A DNA stretch of 64,000 bases from an uncultured Clostridia bacterium (GTDB lineage Bacteria; Bacillota; Clostridia; Christensenellales; Borkfalkiaceae): NCBI GenBank assembly GCA_947626105.1, contig CANQQY010000001.1, positions 1-64,000 of the forward strand. The letters run 5' to 3'. Shown here one piece after another: positions 1 to 8,107 of the stretch (its first letter is position 1; every line of letters begins with the position of its first letter). Under the pieces are notes generated by a model. The model did not search any database. It was not told the origin of the DNA and saw nothing but the letters and a program-made list of their open reading frames with translations. The position numbers were made by a program, and so were the translations under genes.

Positions 1-1602
1 GGACAGCTCCGTGAGTGTATGGAGTATGCCAACCGTTGCGGACTCACGGTCGTAAACACCTATATAGACCGCGCCCTCTCTGCCAAGACGGATAACCGTC
101 CGAACTTCCAAAAGATGATAAAAGATAGTTACAAGCAAGTATTTGACCTTGTAATTGTCTGGAAGCTCGACCGTTTTGCCCGCAACCGCTATGACAGCGC
201 ACACTACAAAACAATTTTGAAAAAGAACCGTGTAAAAGTCGTATCGGCAAGGGAAACGATAGCGGAAGGCTCCGAGGGCATCTTGCTCGAATCGGTTTTG
301 GAAGGCTATGCAGAATACTTCTCCGTCGATTTGTCCGAAAAAGTCTTGCGTGGAATGACGGAGAACGCCTTGAAATGTATGAATAACGGCGCGGGAACGC
401 CTTTCGGCTATTATGTGGACGAAACACAGCATTTGCAGATAGACGAAAAGAAAGCGCCCTTTGTTCGTGAAATGTTCCAGCGGTTTGCAGACGGCGAGAT
501 GATAAAGAGCATTTATACCGACCTCAACGCCCGAGGCGCGAGAATTTCCTATAAACTCAAAAAGTCGCGGCGGGAAGTGAAAGAGTACGAGCGACCGCTC
601 TCCTATAACACGGTTCGCCGTATCCTTTCCAACCGAAAGTATATCGGGGAATATAAATTCAGAGATATTGTTATCCCGAACGGCGTTCCCGCCATTGTGG
701 ATCAAGAAATCTTCGATAAGGTTCAGCGGCGTTTGGAGATGAACAGGAAAGCGCCCGCCAAGCACAAAGCGGAAGATGACTATTTGCTCACGACACACCT
801 CTTTTGCGGAAAGTGCGGCGGGATGATGGTCGGAGAGTGCGGCACGAGCCATACGGCAAAAACGCACCGTTACTACAAGTGCGCCAACCAAAAGCGGAAG
901 CACAACTGCGACAAAAAGACCGTCAAGAAAGAGTACATAGAAAACGAAGTCATAAAAGCCGTAATGGAAAAAATTATGGACGACGCTCTTATGGACGAAC
1001 TTTCGGAGAGGCTCTATGCGCTCCAACTTTCGGAAGATACGGCTATTCCACAACTGAAAGAACAGCTTGAAAAGGTAGAAAACGGCATTGAGAATATGCT
1101 CAACGCCATACAGCAAGGTATCATTCTCGAATCGACGAAAAAGCGTCTTTCCGACTTGGAAGAACAGAAAAAGACTTTGGAACTCGAACTTATTCAAGAG
1201 CAAATAAAAAAGCCCTTCCTTACGAAAGAGCAGATTTTGTACGGGATAACAAGGTTCCGAACGCTCGATCTGAATACCCAAGAAGGCAGACAACGGCTGA
1301 TAGATACGTTTGTGAACGCAATTTACCTCTACGACGATTATGCTCTCATCACCTGCAACTACAAGGACGGAACAATTCGCATCTCGTTAGAGGAAATCGA
1401 GCGTTCGGATTTGTTATCAAATGGTGTACCAACGTCCGCCCGAGCCGAAAGGCTCGGGCGGACGTTGATTTTCCGACGGCCCCCTTCCGTTCGCCCCGCC
1501 CGCACGTTCTTTATGCCATCAAGTTTTTTAGGATCAAGCAAAAACAAAAAGAACTATTTCATTTGCAAATTTAACACTCTCTTAACACAGGCTGTGCTAT
1601 AA
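1..1602 (+). CDS. Large serine recombinase, 5' end missing
   Basis: The reading frame is open from base 1 (GQLREC precedes the first Met at 19), so the N-terminal part with the catalytic Ser lies outside the window. Numbering from Met19, residues 1-115 are the rest of the resolvase fold, including the conserved DRFARNR at 51-57. Residues about 125-235 match the Recombinase domain. A zinc ribbon follows with Cys263, Cys266, Cys288 and Cys297, then a coiled coil at about 330-400. This layout is that of large serine integrases that insert and excise mobile elements by site-specific recombination. The last 55 or so codons run through a 17-bp palindrome (1430-1467) and look unlike protein-coding sequence, so the frame may have been fused to foreign DNA at its 3' end. 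The family is secure; the element it belongs to lies mostly upstream. Confidence 0.9.
   Translation, partial: GQLRECMEYANRCGLTVVNTYIDRALSAKTDNRPNFQKMIKDSYKQVFDLVIVWKLDRFARNRYDSAHYKTILKKNRVKVVSARETIAEGSEGILLESVLEGYAEYFSVDLSEKVLRGMTENALKCMNNGAGTPFGYYVDETQHLQIDEKKAPFVREMFQRFADGEMIKSIYTDLNARGARISYKLKKSRREVKEYERPLSYNTVRRILSNRKYIGEYKFRDIVIPNGVPAIVDQEIFDKVQRRLEMNRKAPAKHKAEDDYLLTTHLFCGKCGGMMVGECGTSHTAKTHRYYKCANQKRKHNCDKKTVKKEYIENEVIKAVMEKIMDDALMDELSERLYALQLSEDTAIPQLKEQLEKVENGIENMLNAIQQGIILESTKKRLSDLEEQKKTLELELIQEQIKKPFLTKEQILYGITRFRTLDLNTQEGRQRLIDTFVNAIYLYDDYALITCNYKDGTIRISLEEIERSDLLSNGVPTSARAERLGRTLIFRRPPSVRPARTFFMPSSFLGSSKNKKNYFICKFNTLLTQAVL
1430..1467. repeat. 17-bp palindrome, partner of 7299-7334
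   Basis: A perfect 17-bp stem around a GAAA loop. The stem core plus loop is the exact reverse complement of the hairpin at 7299-7334, whose loop reads TTTC. Both copies are followed by a related GATTTYC-plus-C-rich stretch. It lies inside the recombinase frame. There is only a weak T-run, so it may be a terminator-like or REP-like element. Confidence 0.75.
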
Positions 1603-1603
1603 T
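1571..1603 (+). promoter_or_regulatory. Promoter with PhoP-box-like direct repeat
   Basis: Two exact TTAACA hexamers (1571-1576 and 1582-1587) are separated by 5 bp, giving an 11-bp period. A TATAAT -10 box sits at 1598-1603, 10 bp after the second hexamer. TTAACA-N5-TTAACA is the known binding site of Bacillus PhoP-type regulators. Here it occupies the place of a -35 box in front of the response regulator gene, as expected for an autoactivated promoter. The role is inferred from pattern and position. Confidence 0.55.
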
Positions 1604-1625
1604 AAAATCGTTACGGAGGAAAACC

Positions 1626-2297
1626 ATGATAAAGATCCTTGTAGTGGAAGATGACGAACCGATGAATATGTCGGTCTGCAAGCACCTGACGGTTCACGGC
1701 TATCTGGCAAGAGGCTGCCTTAACGCCTTGACCGCTATCGATCTTATGGCGGCGGAACACTTCGACCTCATTATTTCGGACATTATGATGCCGAAAATGG
1801 ACGGGTTTGAGTTCGCCCGAAATGTCCGTGAAATGGATCGGAACATCCCCATCCTCTTTATGACAGCCCGCGACGATTTTACTTCGAAGGAAAAAGGATA
1901 TAAGATCGGGATAGACGATTATCTTGTCAAGCCCATTGATTTGGAAGAACTCATTCTGCGCATCTCCGCACTTCTCAGGCGGGCGCAGATTGCGGCGAAC
2001 AAGAAATTGACCGTCGGGAATCTGACGCTCGACGAGGACGCGATCACGGCGGAAGTTGACGGACAGCCCGTGGTTCTGACGTTACGGGAATTTCAGATCC
2101 TCTATAAACTACTTTCCTATCCTAATAAGACATTTACGCGGGGGCAGCTTTTGGACGAGTTCAGCGGATTTGAGAGCGAGAGCGGGCTTCGCTCGGTGGA
2201 CGTACATATGACGAACCTGCGGCAAAAATTGGAAAAATGTACGGGGTTCAGGATCATCACCGTCCGCGGGCTCGGTTATAAGGCGGTGATCTCATGA
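1626..2297 (+). CDS. OmpR/PhoB-family response regulator
   Basis: A 223-residue two-domain regulator. Residues 1-118 form the receiver domain with the acidic pair near residues 9-10, phospho-acceptor Asp52 in ISDIMMPKMDG, the Thr of MTARDD and the Lys of VKPID. Residues about 125-222 form a winged-helix DNA-binding domain ending in the typical RGLGYK motif. The ribosome site is GGAGGAAACC. The gene overlaps the next kinase gene by ATGA, so the two are translationally coupled. The direct TTAACA repeats upstream suggest autoregulation. The signal is not visible from sequence. Confidence 0.95.
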   Translation: MIKILVVEDDEPMNMSVCKHLTVHGYLARGCLNALTAIDLMAAEHFDLIISDIMMPKMDGFEFARNVREMDRNIPILFMTARDDFTSKEKGYKIGIDDYLVKPIDLEELILRISALLRRAQIAANKKLTVGNLTLDEDAITAEVDGQPVVLTLREFQILYKLLSYPNKTFTRGQLLDEFSGFESESGLRSVDVHMTNLRQKLEKCTGFRIITVRGLGYKAVIS

Positions 2298-3370
2298 AAA
2301 ACAGGATCGACGAACGCATTACGGTAAAACATACACAGTTCAAGTTTTATTGCGTCCTGTTCCTCGTGATATTTGCCGTTTCGGGCGCATTCAGTGCGAT
2401 CTTCTATACGATCCCCCGCGAAAGATTGACGGATACGGTCTACATGGTTCTCGCGCTTGTGACGTTCATTGCCATTATCTGCGGGATCTTGGTCGCCCTG
2501 ACGGCTTTTATCTATAAAAACACAGTCCTGAAACCCCTTGAAATTCTTTCCGAGGCGGCAAAAAAAGTTGCAGAAGGAGATTTTTCCGTAAAAATACCGC
2601 CCCACAGAAAAGACGGGAAGAAGGACGAATTTGAAGTCTTGTTTGATGATTTCAATACAATGGTTTCCGAGCTTGCAAGCACGGAGATCCTGAAAAAAGA
2701 CTTCATCTCCAACGTTTCCCATGAACTGAAAACGCCGCTATCCGCCATTCAGAACTTATCGGCGATCCTGCAAAGCGACGGTTTGGACGAAACAGAGCGC
2801 AAAGAATATGCGGCAAAGATCAACGAAGCGACGAAGCGGCTCTCCTCGCTCGTCATGAACATCTTGCAGCTCTCCCGTTTGGAAAATCAAAAAATCAACG
2901 TAAATCAACAGGCGTATGATTTGAGCGAACAGCTGTGCCGATGCACGGTCGGCTTTGAGCAGGTGTGGGAATCCAAAAACATCGGGATCAATACCGACCT
3001 TCCCGAAGAACTCCCGGTCTGTCTGGACGAGGGGCTCATGGAGATCGTCTGGAACAATCTTCTTTCCAACGCATTGAAGTTTACTCCCAATGGCGGTACA
3101 GTCGAAATCTCTGCACGGGAAGAAGGCAATCGGATTGTTGTAACCGTGGAAGATAACGGCTGCGGAATGAGCGAACATGACTTAAAACATATCTTCGACA
3201 AATTCTATCAGGCCGACGCCTCCCACGCCACCCAAGGAAACGGCTTGGGACTTGCGCTCGTCAAGGAGATCATGAATCTGGTTAAGGGAGAAGTGTCGGC
3301 GGAAAGTTCGCCCGGCGTCGGGTCGAAATTTACCGTCCGCCTCCCCATCAAAGTTTCACGGAGCAAATGA
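2294..3370 (+). CDS. Sensor histidine kinase
   Basis: A 358-residue membrane kinase. Transmembrane segments lie at about 17-39 and 50-74, with only a ten-residue loop between them, so the outside sensor is tiny. This is typical of kinases that sense within the membrane or through a partner. A HAMP domain follows (80-130), then the HisKA box FISNVSHELKTPL with phospho-acceptor His143. The ATPase domain has an N box (WNNLLSNALKF), G1 (VEDNGCGM), F (HIFDKFYQ) and G2 (GNGLGLAL). It overlaps the regulator by 4 bases and the next gene by 4 bases, making one tight operon. Confidence 0.95.
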   Translation: MKNRIDERITVKHTQFKFYCVLFLVIFAVSGAFSAIFYTIPRERLTDTVYMVLALVTFIAIICGILVALTAFIYKNTVLKPLEILSEAAKKVAEGDFSVKIPPHRKDGKKDEFEVLFDDFNTMVSELASTEILKKDFISNVSHELKTPLSAIQNLSAILQSDGLDETERKEYAAKINEATKRLSSLVMNILQLSRLENQKINVNQQAYDLSEQLCRCTVGFEQVWESKNIGINTDLPEELPVCLDEGLMEIVWNNLLSNALKFTPNGGTVEISAREEGNRIVVTVEDNGCGMSEHDLKHIFDKFYQADASHATQGNGLGLALVKEIMNLVKGEVSAESSPGVGSKFTVRLPIKVSRSK

Positions 3371-4257
3371 TGAATCTCTGTATTTTTTATTTTTCGGGAA
3401 CGGGCAATACGAAAAAAATCGTTGACTTGTTTTCCGAACAATTTTCCCTTGAAAACTGCAACGTCGTGGTAAAGCAAATCGAGACCTGTCTGAACGGGAC
3501 AGACGACTTTGGTTTGGATCAATTCGACAAGATCGGCATCGCCTACCCGATCCACGCATTTAACGCGCCGTCTATCGTGTTGGAATTTGCGCGCAAACTG
3601 CCCGCACTCAAACAACAAAAGGATCTCTTTTTCATAAAGACATCCGGGGAACCGCTTGCCCTGAACAATATTTCATCCCTGAAATTAAAATCGATCCTGA
3701 AAAAGAAAAAATTGCTTCTTACAAACGAATATCACTACTGCATGCCCTATAATATCATATTCAGGCACGCCGAAAGTACCGCCTATAAAATGTACGAATA
3801 CGCGAAGAGAGTGATCCCCTATGACGCGCGGGAGATCCTGACGGGTGTGCCCGCCAAGCTGCCGAAGGTGTTTTGCGGCAGATTTCTGGCTTGGATCTTC
3901 AGGATCGAACATTGGGGCGGCAGATGGAACGGAAAGAAATACAAGGTCAACGAGACGTGCATTCACTGCCTGAAATGCGTCCAAGCCTGTCCCATGCAAA
4001 ATATCACCTTCGACGGAGATAAATTCCATTTCGGAAAGGAATGTCTGATGTGTATGAGGTGCTCTTTCCGCTGCCCGCAAAACGCCATTCAAATAGGATT
4101 GTTCAACAAATGGAAGGTGAACGGCGCATACGCATTCAAAAAAAGCGACGATCAAGAAACCCATCCCAAATATTGCAAAAAAGCATATAGGAAGTACTTT
4201 GAGAGGATCGACGCCAAAATCGCAAAAGAGAACTGCTCCGCCGACCGGAAAGAATAA
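3367..4257 (+). CDS. EFR1-type flavodoxin/4Fe-4S ferredoxin protein
   Basis: A 296-residue protein with an N-terminal flavodoxin-like domain (FSGTGNTKK phosphate loop at 9-17, binds FMN). A C-terminal pair of 4Fe-4S clusters uses Cys198/201/204 with Cys208, and Cys226/229/232 with Cys236. This is the EFR1 family found across Clostridia, thought to move electrons in the cytosol; its partner is unknown. It starts within the kinase stop codon, so the two-component system probably controls it directly. A terminator follows at 4287-4318. Confidence 0.9.
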   Translation: MMNLCIFYFSGTGNTKKIVDLFSEQFSLENCNVVVKQIETCLNGTDDFGLDQFDKIGIAYPIHAFNAPSIVLEFARKLPALKQQKDLFFIKTSGEPLALNNISSLKLKSILKKKKLLLTNEYHYCMPYNIIFRHAESTAYKMYEYAKRVIPYDAREILTGVPAKLPKVFCGRFLAWIFRIEHWGGRWNGKKYKVNETCIHCLKCVQACPMQNITFDGDKFHFGKECLMCMRCSFRCPQNAIQIGLFNKWKVNGAYAFKKSDDQETHPKYCKKAYRKYFERIDAKIAKENCSADRKE

Positions 4258-4286
4258 AGAAATTACATAAACACAATCTTCCCTTA

Positions 4287-4318
4287 ACACTCGCTTAATC
4301 AAGCGGGTGTATTTTTTT
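4287..4318 (+). terminator. Rho-independent terminator of the regulator-kinase-EFR1 operon
   Basis: Stem ACACTCGCTT / AAGCGGGTGT (one G-U pair) with loop AATC, followed by seven T. The left side overlaps TTAACACTCGCTTAA, which resembles the TTAACA-N5-TTAACA box at 1571-1587. The stretch could therefore also carry a regulator site for the next gene. Confidence 0.75.
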
Positions 4319-4344
4319 CACATAAACACTGCGGAGGAAGTTTT

Positions 4345-5877
4345 ATGAATGGTACATTAAAGATTGCGATCACGGGTGCGACGGGAAATATGGGCGAAGA
4401 AGTGATGCATGCGCTTACGGGATCCGGGATCGTCGGAAAATTCAGGGTCCTCATCTATGACGATAAAAGGCAGAAGCCCTTTCTGAAAGAATATAAGCGT
4501 TTGATCAAAGACGGCGTTGTGGAAACGGTCTGCGGCTCTCTCGCAGACAAAAACATTTGTAAGTACTTTGTCAGCGATATGGATTACGTGATCAACCTTG
4601 CGTCCGTGATCCCTCCCCTCTCGGACAAGGATCCGAACGCCGCAATCATATGCAACGAGAAAGGCGTCAATGCGCTTGTCGATGCGATTGAGGGTTTGCC
4701 GAAAGAACAACAGCCCAAGTTGATCCATATCAGTACGGTCGCCCTTTACGGAAACCGGAATGAAAAACATCCCTACGCGAGGGTCGGCGATCCCCTTCTC
4801 GTCAGTCCCTTTGACGTTTACGCCGCCACAAAACTGCGCGGAGAGTTTCGCGTTTTGGAGTCTTCGGTGGAGAATTGGGTTGTTCTGCGCCAGACTGCGA
4901 TGCTGCACAGGAATATGCTTTCGGACAATATGGGCGACGGGCTCATGTTCCATACCCCCTTCAACGCGCCGCTCGAATGGGTAACGGCTGCGGACAGCGG
5001 GCGGCTCATCGAAAAAATCATTGAGAAGGACAGCCGTTCGGAAGTCCAGGGATTCTGGAAGAAAGTCTATAATATCGGCGCGCCTGCCTCGAACTGTATC
5101 ACCGGCTATGAAACGCTCGATCACGGCTTCAAGATCATCGGCGGAACGGCGAAACAGTTCTTTTCGCCGAAAGACAATGCGACACGGAATTTCCACGGCG
5201 TATGGTTCTCGGACGGGCAGGAGCTCGAAAGGCTCTTCGGCTATCAGTCGCAGACCGAACAAGATTATTGGAATGAAATTTCACATACCCATAGGCTTTA
5301 TAAATTAGGAAAACTGCTGCCGAAGTCGCTTATCCGCAGTGTTACGGTAAGCCGCCTGAAAGGCGACCGAAATGCCCCCGCGTATTGGGCAAAGCACGGT
5401 GACGACGCAAAACTGCTTGCTTTCTTCGGCGGGCGGGAACGGTATGAGGCGCTCCCGAAAAAATGGGACGGCGTTCATCTCCCGGACAGAGCCGACTATG
5501 CGCAGGACGACTACCACCCCGACAAAAAGCCTGACAGCGAGATCACCATCGAGGACTTACGGGAATACGCAAAATCGCACGGCGGAAAGCTTTTGTCGAA
5601 CTATTTCAAAACGGGCGATATGTATGCCAAATTGACGTGGCGCACACAAGACGGAGAAATGTTCACCGCAACCGCCTATTCGGTGCTCCGCGCAGGACAT
5701 TGGTATAGTCCCATCTATGAAAAATTTGAATGGGACTTTGACAAGCTCGCCAAAAAAGACGAGATCTTCGCGCAGTATTGGTACGACTCCCACGATACCG
5801 ATGAAAACGTGAAATATTTCTTCGACGAACAGTTCAACGCCCATGCGATACCCGCATCCGCAAAAACCGATACGTGA
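4345..5877 (+). CDS. NAD-dependent epimerase/dehydratase (SDR) with C-terminal extension
   Basis: A 510-residue protein. The N-terminal 300 residues are an extended short-chain dehydrogenase/reductase: TGATGNMG nucleotide loop at 10-17 and catalytic Tyr159-xxx-Lys163 (YAATK). The last 200 or so residues are an extra domain not typical of sugar epimerases, rich in aromatic and charged residues. The substrate cannot be told. The ribosome site GGAGGAAG sits 8 bases before the ATG. The gene stands alone between a terminator and the MarR promoter. Confidence 0.85.
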   Translation: MNGTLKIAITGATGNMGEEVMHALTGSGIVGKFRVLIYDDKRQKPFLKEYKRLIKDGVVETVCGSLADKNICKYFVSDMDYVINLASVIPPLSDKDPNAAIICNEKGVNALVDAIEGLPKEQQPKLIHISTVALYGNRNEKHPYARVGDPLLVSPFDVYAATKLRGEFRVLESSVENWVVLRQTAMLHRNMLSDNMGDGLMFHTPFNAPLEWVTAADSGRLIEKIIEKDSRSEVQGFWKKVYNIGAPASNCITGYETLDHGFKIIGGTAKQFFSPKDNATRNFHGVWFSDGQELERLFGYQSQTEQDYWNEISHTHRLYKLGKLLPKSLIRSVTVSRLKGDRNAPAYWAKHGDDAKLLAFFGGRERYEALPKKWDGVHLPDRADYAQDDYHPDKKPDSEITIEDLREYAKSHGGKLLSNYFKTGDMYAKLTWRTQDGEMFTATAYSVLRAGHWYSPIYEKFEWDFDKLAKKDEIFAQYWYDSHDTDENVKYFFDEQFNAHAIPASAKTDT

Positions 5878-5917
5878 ACGGAGCGGCGGAAAATGTTCCG
5901 AAGCAGGACGGCATAAA

Positions 5918-5949
5918 TTGTTGACAAAACAACAAAAATATGCTATGAT
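5918..5949 (+). promoter_or_regulatory. marR promoter with overlapping operator
   Basis: TTGACA (5921-5926), a 17-bp spacer and TATGAT (5944-5949) form a near-consensus promoter. A perfect inverted repeat TTGTTG-ACAAAA-CAACAA (5918-5935) covers the -35 box. This is where a MarR-type repressor would bind to shut off its own gene and the downstream degV gene. Confidence 0.7.
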
Positions 5950-5967
5950 GCCGAGAAAGGAGCTTCA

Positions 5968-6435
5968 ATGGAGCAACGATATACGACATTTTCTCTGCTT
6001 CTGATCAATATCTCAAGGTGCGTTCAAAAAATAAAGAACGTCGAAATGGCTGCGCTCGGGCTGAAAGGAAGGCAAGTTCAATGCTTGTTCGGGCTGTACC
6101 GATCCCCCGCGGGAGCAAGCCTTACGAGACTATGCGAGATGTGCGGCGAGGACAAGGGAATGATGTCCCGAACCGTGAAAGAGCTCATCGGGGAAGGGCT
6201 TGTCTACGTCGATTCAAGAAGCGAACGCAAGTACAAAAATCCTATCCGTCTCACGGAAAAGGGCGAGCATTTTGCCGGGATCGTCGCCGAGAGGATCTCG
6301 GCGATCCTTGAAAAAGGCAGTTTGGGGATCTCCGAGGAGCAAAGGGAAGCGCTTTACCGTTCGCTCGGGCTTATCTCGGAAAATCTGACAATGCTTTGCG
6401 CAGATTATGCCCCGAAAAGCGCGGAGGAAGCCTAA
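5968..6435 (+). CDS. MarR-family transcriptional regulator
   Basis: A 155-residue winged-helix protein. The recognition region runs about 50-95 (LTRLCEMCGEDKGMMSRTVKELIGEGLVY) and is followed by the wing DSRSERKYKNPIRLTEKG, the hallmark of MarR proteins. Helices at both ends should form the dimer. The inverted repeat over its own -35 box fits autorepression. It ends 5 bases before the degV start, so both are probably controlled together. Confidence 0.9.
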   Translation: MEQRYTTFSLLLINISRCVQKIKNVEMAALGLKGRQVQCLFGLYRSPAGASLTRLCEMCGEDKGMMSRTVKELIGEGLVYVDSRSERKYKNPIRLTEKGEHFAGIVAERISAILEKGSLGISEEQREALYRSLGLISENLTMLCADYAPKSAEEA

Positions 6436-6440
6436 GAGAT

Positions 6441-7295
6441 ATGATAAAACTTTTGATCGACAGCGCATCCGATATCGAAGAGACGGAGGCGCAAATACTA
6501 GGGATCTCTTTGATCCCGATGGAAATACGGTTCGGCGAGGAAACCTACTTTGACGGCGTAAACCTTTCGCATCAACAGTTTTTCGAAAAACTCATCGAGA
6601 GCAGCGACTTCCCGAAAACCAGCCAGATCAATGAGTACCGATGGAGCGAAGCATTTGATAAATTGACCGCAAACGGCGATCAAGTGATCGCTATCACGAT
6701 CTCATCGAAACTTTCGGGGACCTTTTCCTGTGCCAAGAACGCCGCCAAACGGTATCCCGGGCAGGTTTTCGTCATAGACAGTTTGAACGCCGCAACGGGC
6801 GAACGGCTCCTTTGCGATTATGCGCTCCGTCTGATCACGGAAAATTCCGACGCGGCGTCCATCGCAAACGAACTGAACGAGAAGAAACAGAAAATTCAGG
6901 TGATCGCCGTCGTCGATACACTCAAATATTTGAGAAAAGGCGGAAGGATCTCCGGCGTTGCCGCACTCGCAGGAGAGATGCTCTCCCTGAAACCTGTCGT
7001 ATCGGTCATTGACGGGGAAGTGAAACTCGTCGGAAAGGCGATCGGCAGCAAGCGGAGCAACAATTTATTGGTACAGCTCGTGCAAAAATGCGGCGGGATC
7101 GATTTTTCCATGCCCTACGGGCTGATGTATTCGGGGCTCTCCGACGAATACCTCAAAAAATATTTGCGGGACAGCGAAACCCTATGGAAAGAACACATTG
7201 ACGATCCCGACAAGATCCCCGTCTATTTGATCGGCAGTACGATCGGTTCCCATGTCGGACCAAACGCCATCGGCGTTGCATTTTATAAAAATTAG
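6441..7295 (+). CDS. DegV family fatty-acid-binding protein
   Basis: A 284-residue protein starting MIKLLIDSASDIEE, the usual DegV beginning. The start at 6441 is preferred over an upstream in-frame ATG inside marR because the family begins here and GGAGG lies at 6423-6427. The ligand-contact stretches TSQIN, SKLSGTF and the conserved LKYLRKGGRISG are all present. DegV/FakB proteins hold a fatty acid for a FakA kinase; no fakA is in view. Co-transcription with marR suggests the fatty-acid binder is inducible. Confidence 0.92.
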   Translation: MIKLLIDSASDIEETEAQILGISLIPMEIRFGEETYFDGVNLSHQQFFEKLIESSDFPKTSQINEYRWSEAFDKLTANGDQVIAITISSKLSGTFSCAKNAAKRYPGQVFVIDSLNAATGERLLCDYALRLITENSDAASIANELNEKKQKIQVIAVVDTLKYLRKGGRISGVAALAGEMLSLKPVVSVIDGEVKLVGKAIGSKRSNNLLVQLVQKCGGIDFSMPYGLMYSGLSDEYLKKYLRDSETLWKEHIDDPDKIPVYLIGSTIGSHVGPNAIGVAFYKN

Positions 7296-7298
7296 GGA

Positions 7299-7334
7299 AA
7301 TGTCCGCCCGAGCCTTTCGGCTCGGGCGGACATT
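7299..7334. repeat. 16-bp palindrome after degV, inverted partner of 1430-1467
   Basis: Perfect stem AATGTCCGCCCGAGCC with loop TTTC, just behind the degV stop. It probably ends marR-degV transcription, though only a short T stretch follows. Its core is the reverse complement of the hairpin at 1430-1467, so the 5.8-kb block from the response regulator to degV lies between two related palindromes. Confidence 0.7.
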
Positions 7335-7421
7335 GATTTCCAACTTCCCCCTTTTCCTCTGCCCAAGAGCTCTGCGTTTTCTTTCGGATTTTCGGGAAAA
7401 TCTAAAAAAATTTCTTAGGGC

Positions 7422-7451
7422 TTGACAAAATGCCCGAAAAAGTGTTATACT
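7422..7451 (+). promoter_or_regulatory. Promoter of the candidate small RNA
   Basis: TTGACA (7422-7427), an 18-bp spacer and TATACT (7446-7451). The expected transcription start (about 7458) falls exactly on the first base of the long inverted repeat of the RNA downstream. Confidence 0.75.
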
Positions 7452-7457
7452 GATTAT

Positions 7458-7679
7458 GCCAAACAATTCTTATTAAATACGAGGAGTGCGACTTTTTATG
7501 TTCACGTAAAATCGCATAATTTTCTGTGTACATCAAAAAATGGAATTGGTAAAAATGCAAATTCCGCTTATGTTTGGTGTATACGAAATCTGATCGTGCT
7601 CTGCATAAGAATTGTTTGGCGACAATCGGAGTTTGCGTTTTTCGTGCGCTGACTTCGGTTGGCGCACTTTTTTATTTTT
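7458..7679 (+). ncRNA. Candidate structured small RNA (rod-like, possibly 6S-like)
   Basis: A promoter and a perfect terminator frame about 220 nt with no convincing protein. The 5' end GCCAAACAATTCTTA (7458-7472) pairs perfectly with 7606-7620. Inside, 7484-7491 pairs with 7594-7601 and 7525-7534 with 7576-7585 (both with G-U pairs), and GGAATT (7542-7547) pairs with 7560-7565. The arms leave an asymmetric bubble (7492-7524 against 7586-7593). A 10-bp hairpin with TTCG loop (7644-7667) and a T-run end it. A closing stem, central bubble and apical stem resemble 6S RNA, but no family motif was matched. It could instead be a leader or attenuator of the lipoprotein gene at 7691. Confidence 0.6.
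7644..7679 (+). terminator. Terminator with TTCG tetraloop
   Basis: Stem GTGCGCTGAC / GTTGGCGCAC around TTCG, followed by TTTTTTATTTTT. It ends the small RNA only 11 bases before the lipoprotein start, overlapping that gene's leader. Confidence 0.85.
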
Positions 7680-7690
7680 GGAGGAGAAAA

Positions 7691-8089
7691 ATGAAGAAAA
7701 TAACAACAGCATTTTTTGTAGCCCTTATGACGTTCTTTTTATCACTGTCTTTTGTGGCTTGTTCCGGAAACGTCGTAAGATATGATTTAGTAGATGTGGA
7801 CTTCGCAAACGTAACTGTTAGTCATTATGATTATAATTACATAGAATTTGACTTTGATAGCGGTACATATGAATTGGAAAATAAAGTAAAGGTAAACGGG
7901 ATCGTTTCCAAACAAAAAGGAAGGTTTTTAGTTGATGCTGACAATTATGTTACAATTACAAATGATGATATACCAACGCAAAATTATGTTTTGTGCCCGG
8001 GCGAAGTGATTCGTTTTGAAGATGATAAACTTATTATTGAAGGCAGTCTTTCGGGATACGGAAAGGTTTCCATGACTTTTAGTAAGTAA
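7691..8089 (+). CDS. Small lipoprotein, unknown function
   Basis: A 132-residue protein. The start at 7691 is chosen because GGAGG lies 6-10 bases before it and a lipoprotein signal follows: hydrophobic stretch 6-22 and lipobox FVAC with Cys24. The mature part is beta-rich and acidic, with no recognised domain. The gene is clearly AT-rich compared with its neighbours, as is the next gene, which suggests recent arrival of the pair. It is either read from transcripts passing the upstream terminator or from a promoter hidden in the RNA region. Confidence 0.75.
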   Translation: MKKITTAFFVALMTFFLSLSFVACSGNVVRYDLVDVDFANVTVSHYDYNYIEFDFDSGTYELENKVKVNGIVSKQKGRFLVDADNYVTITNDDIPTQNYVLCPGEVIRFEDDKLIIEGSLSGYGKVSMTFSK

Positions 8090-8107
8090 AACTTTAGAGG
8101 TTCTGCT

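Noticed and set aside
4284..4318. Reading TTAACACTCGCTTAATC purely as a second regulator box
   Set aside because: The same bases form a complete rho-independent terminator, so the regulatory reading is kept only as a possibility.
7422..7652. A 76-codon open frame across the small RNA
   Set aside because: Its start codon overlaps the promoter -35 box, it has no ribosome site, and strong RNA pairing explains the region better.
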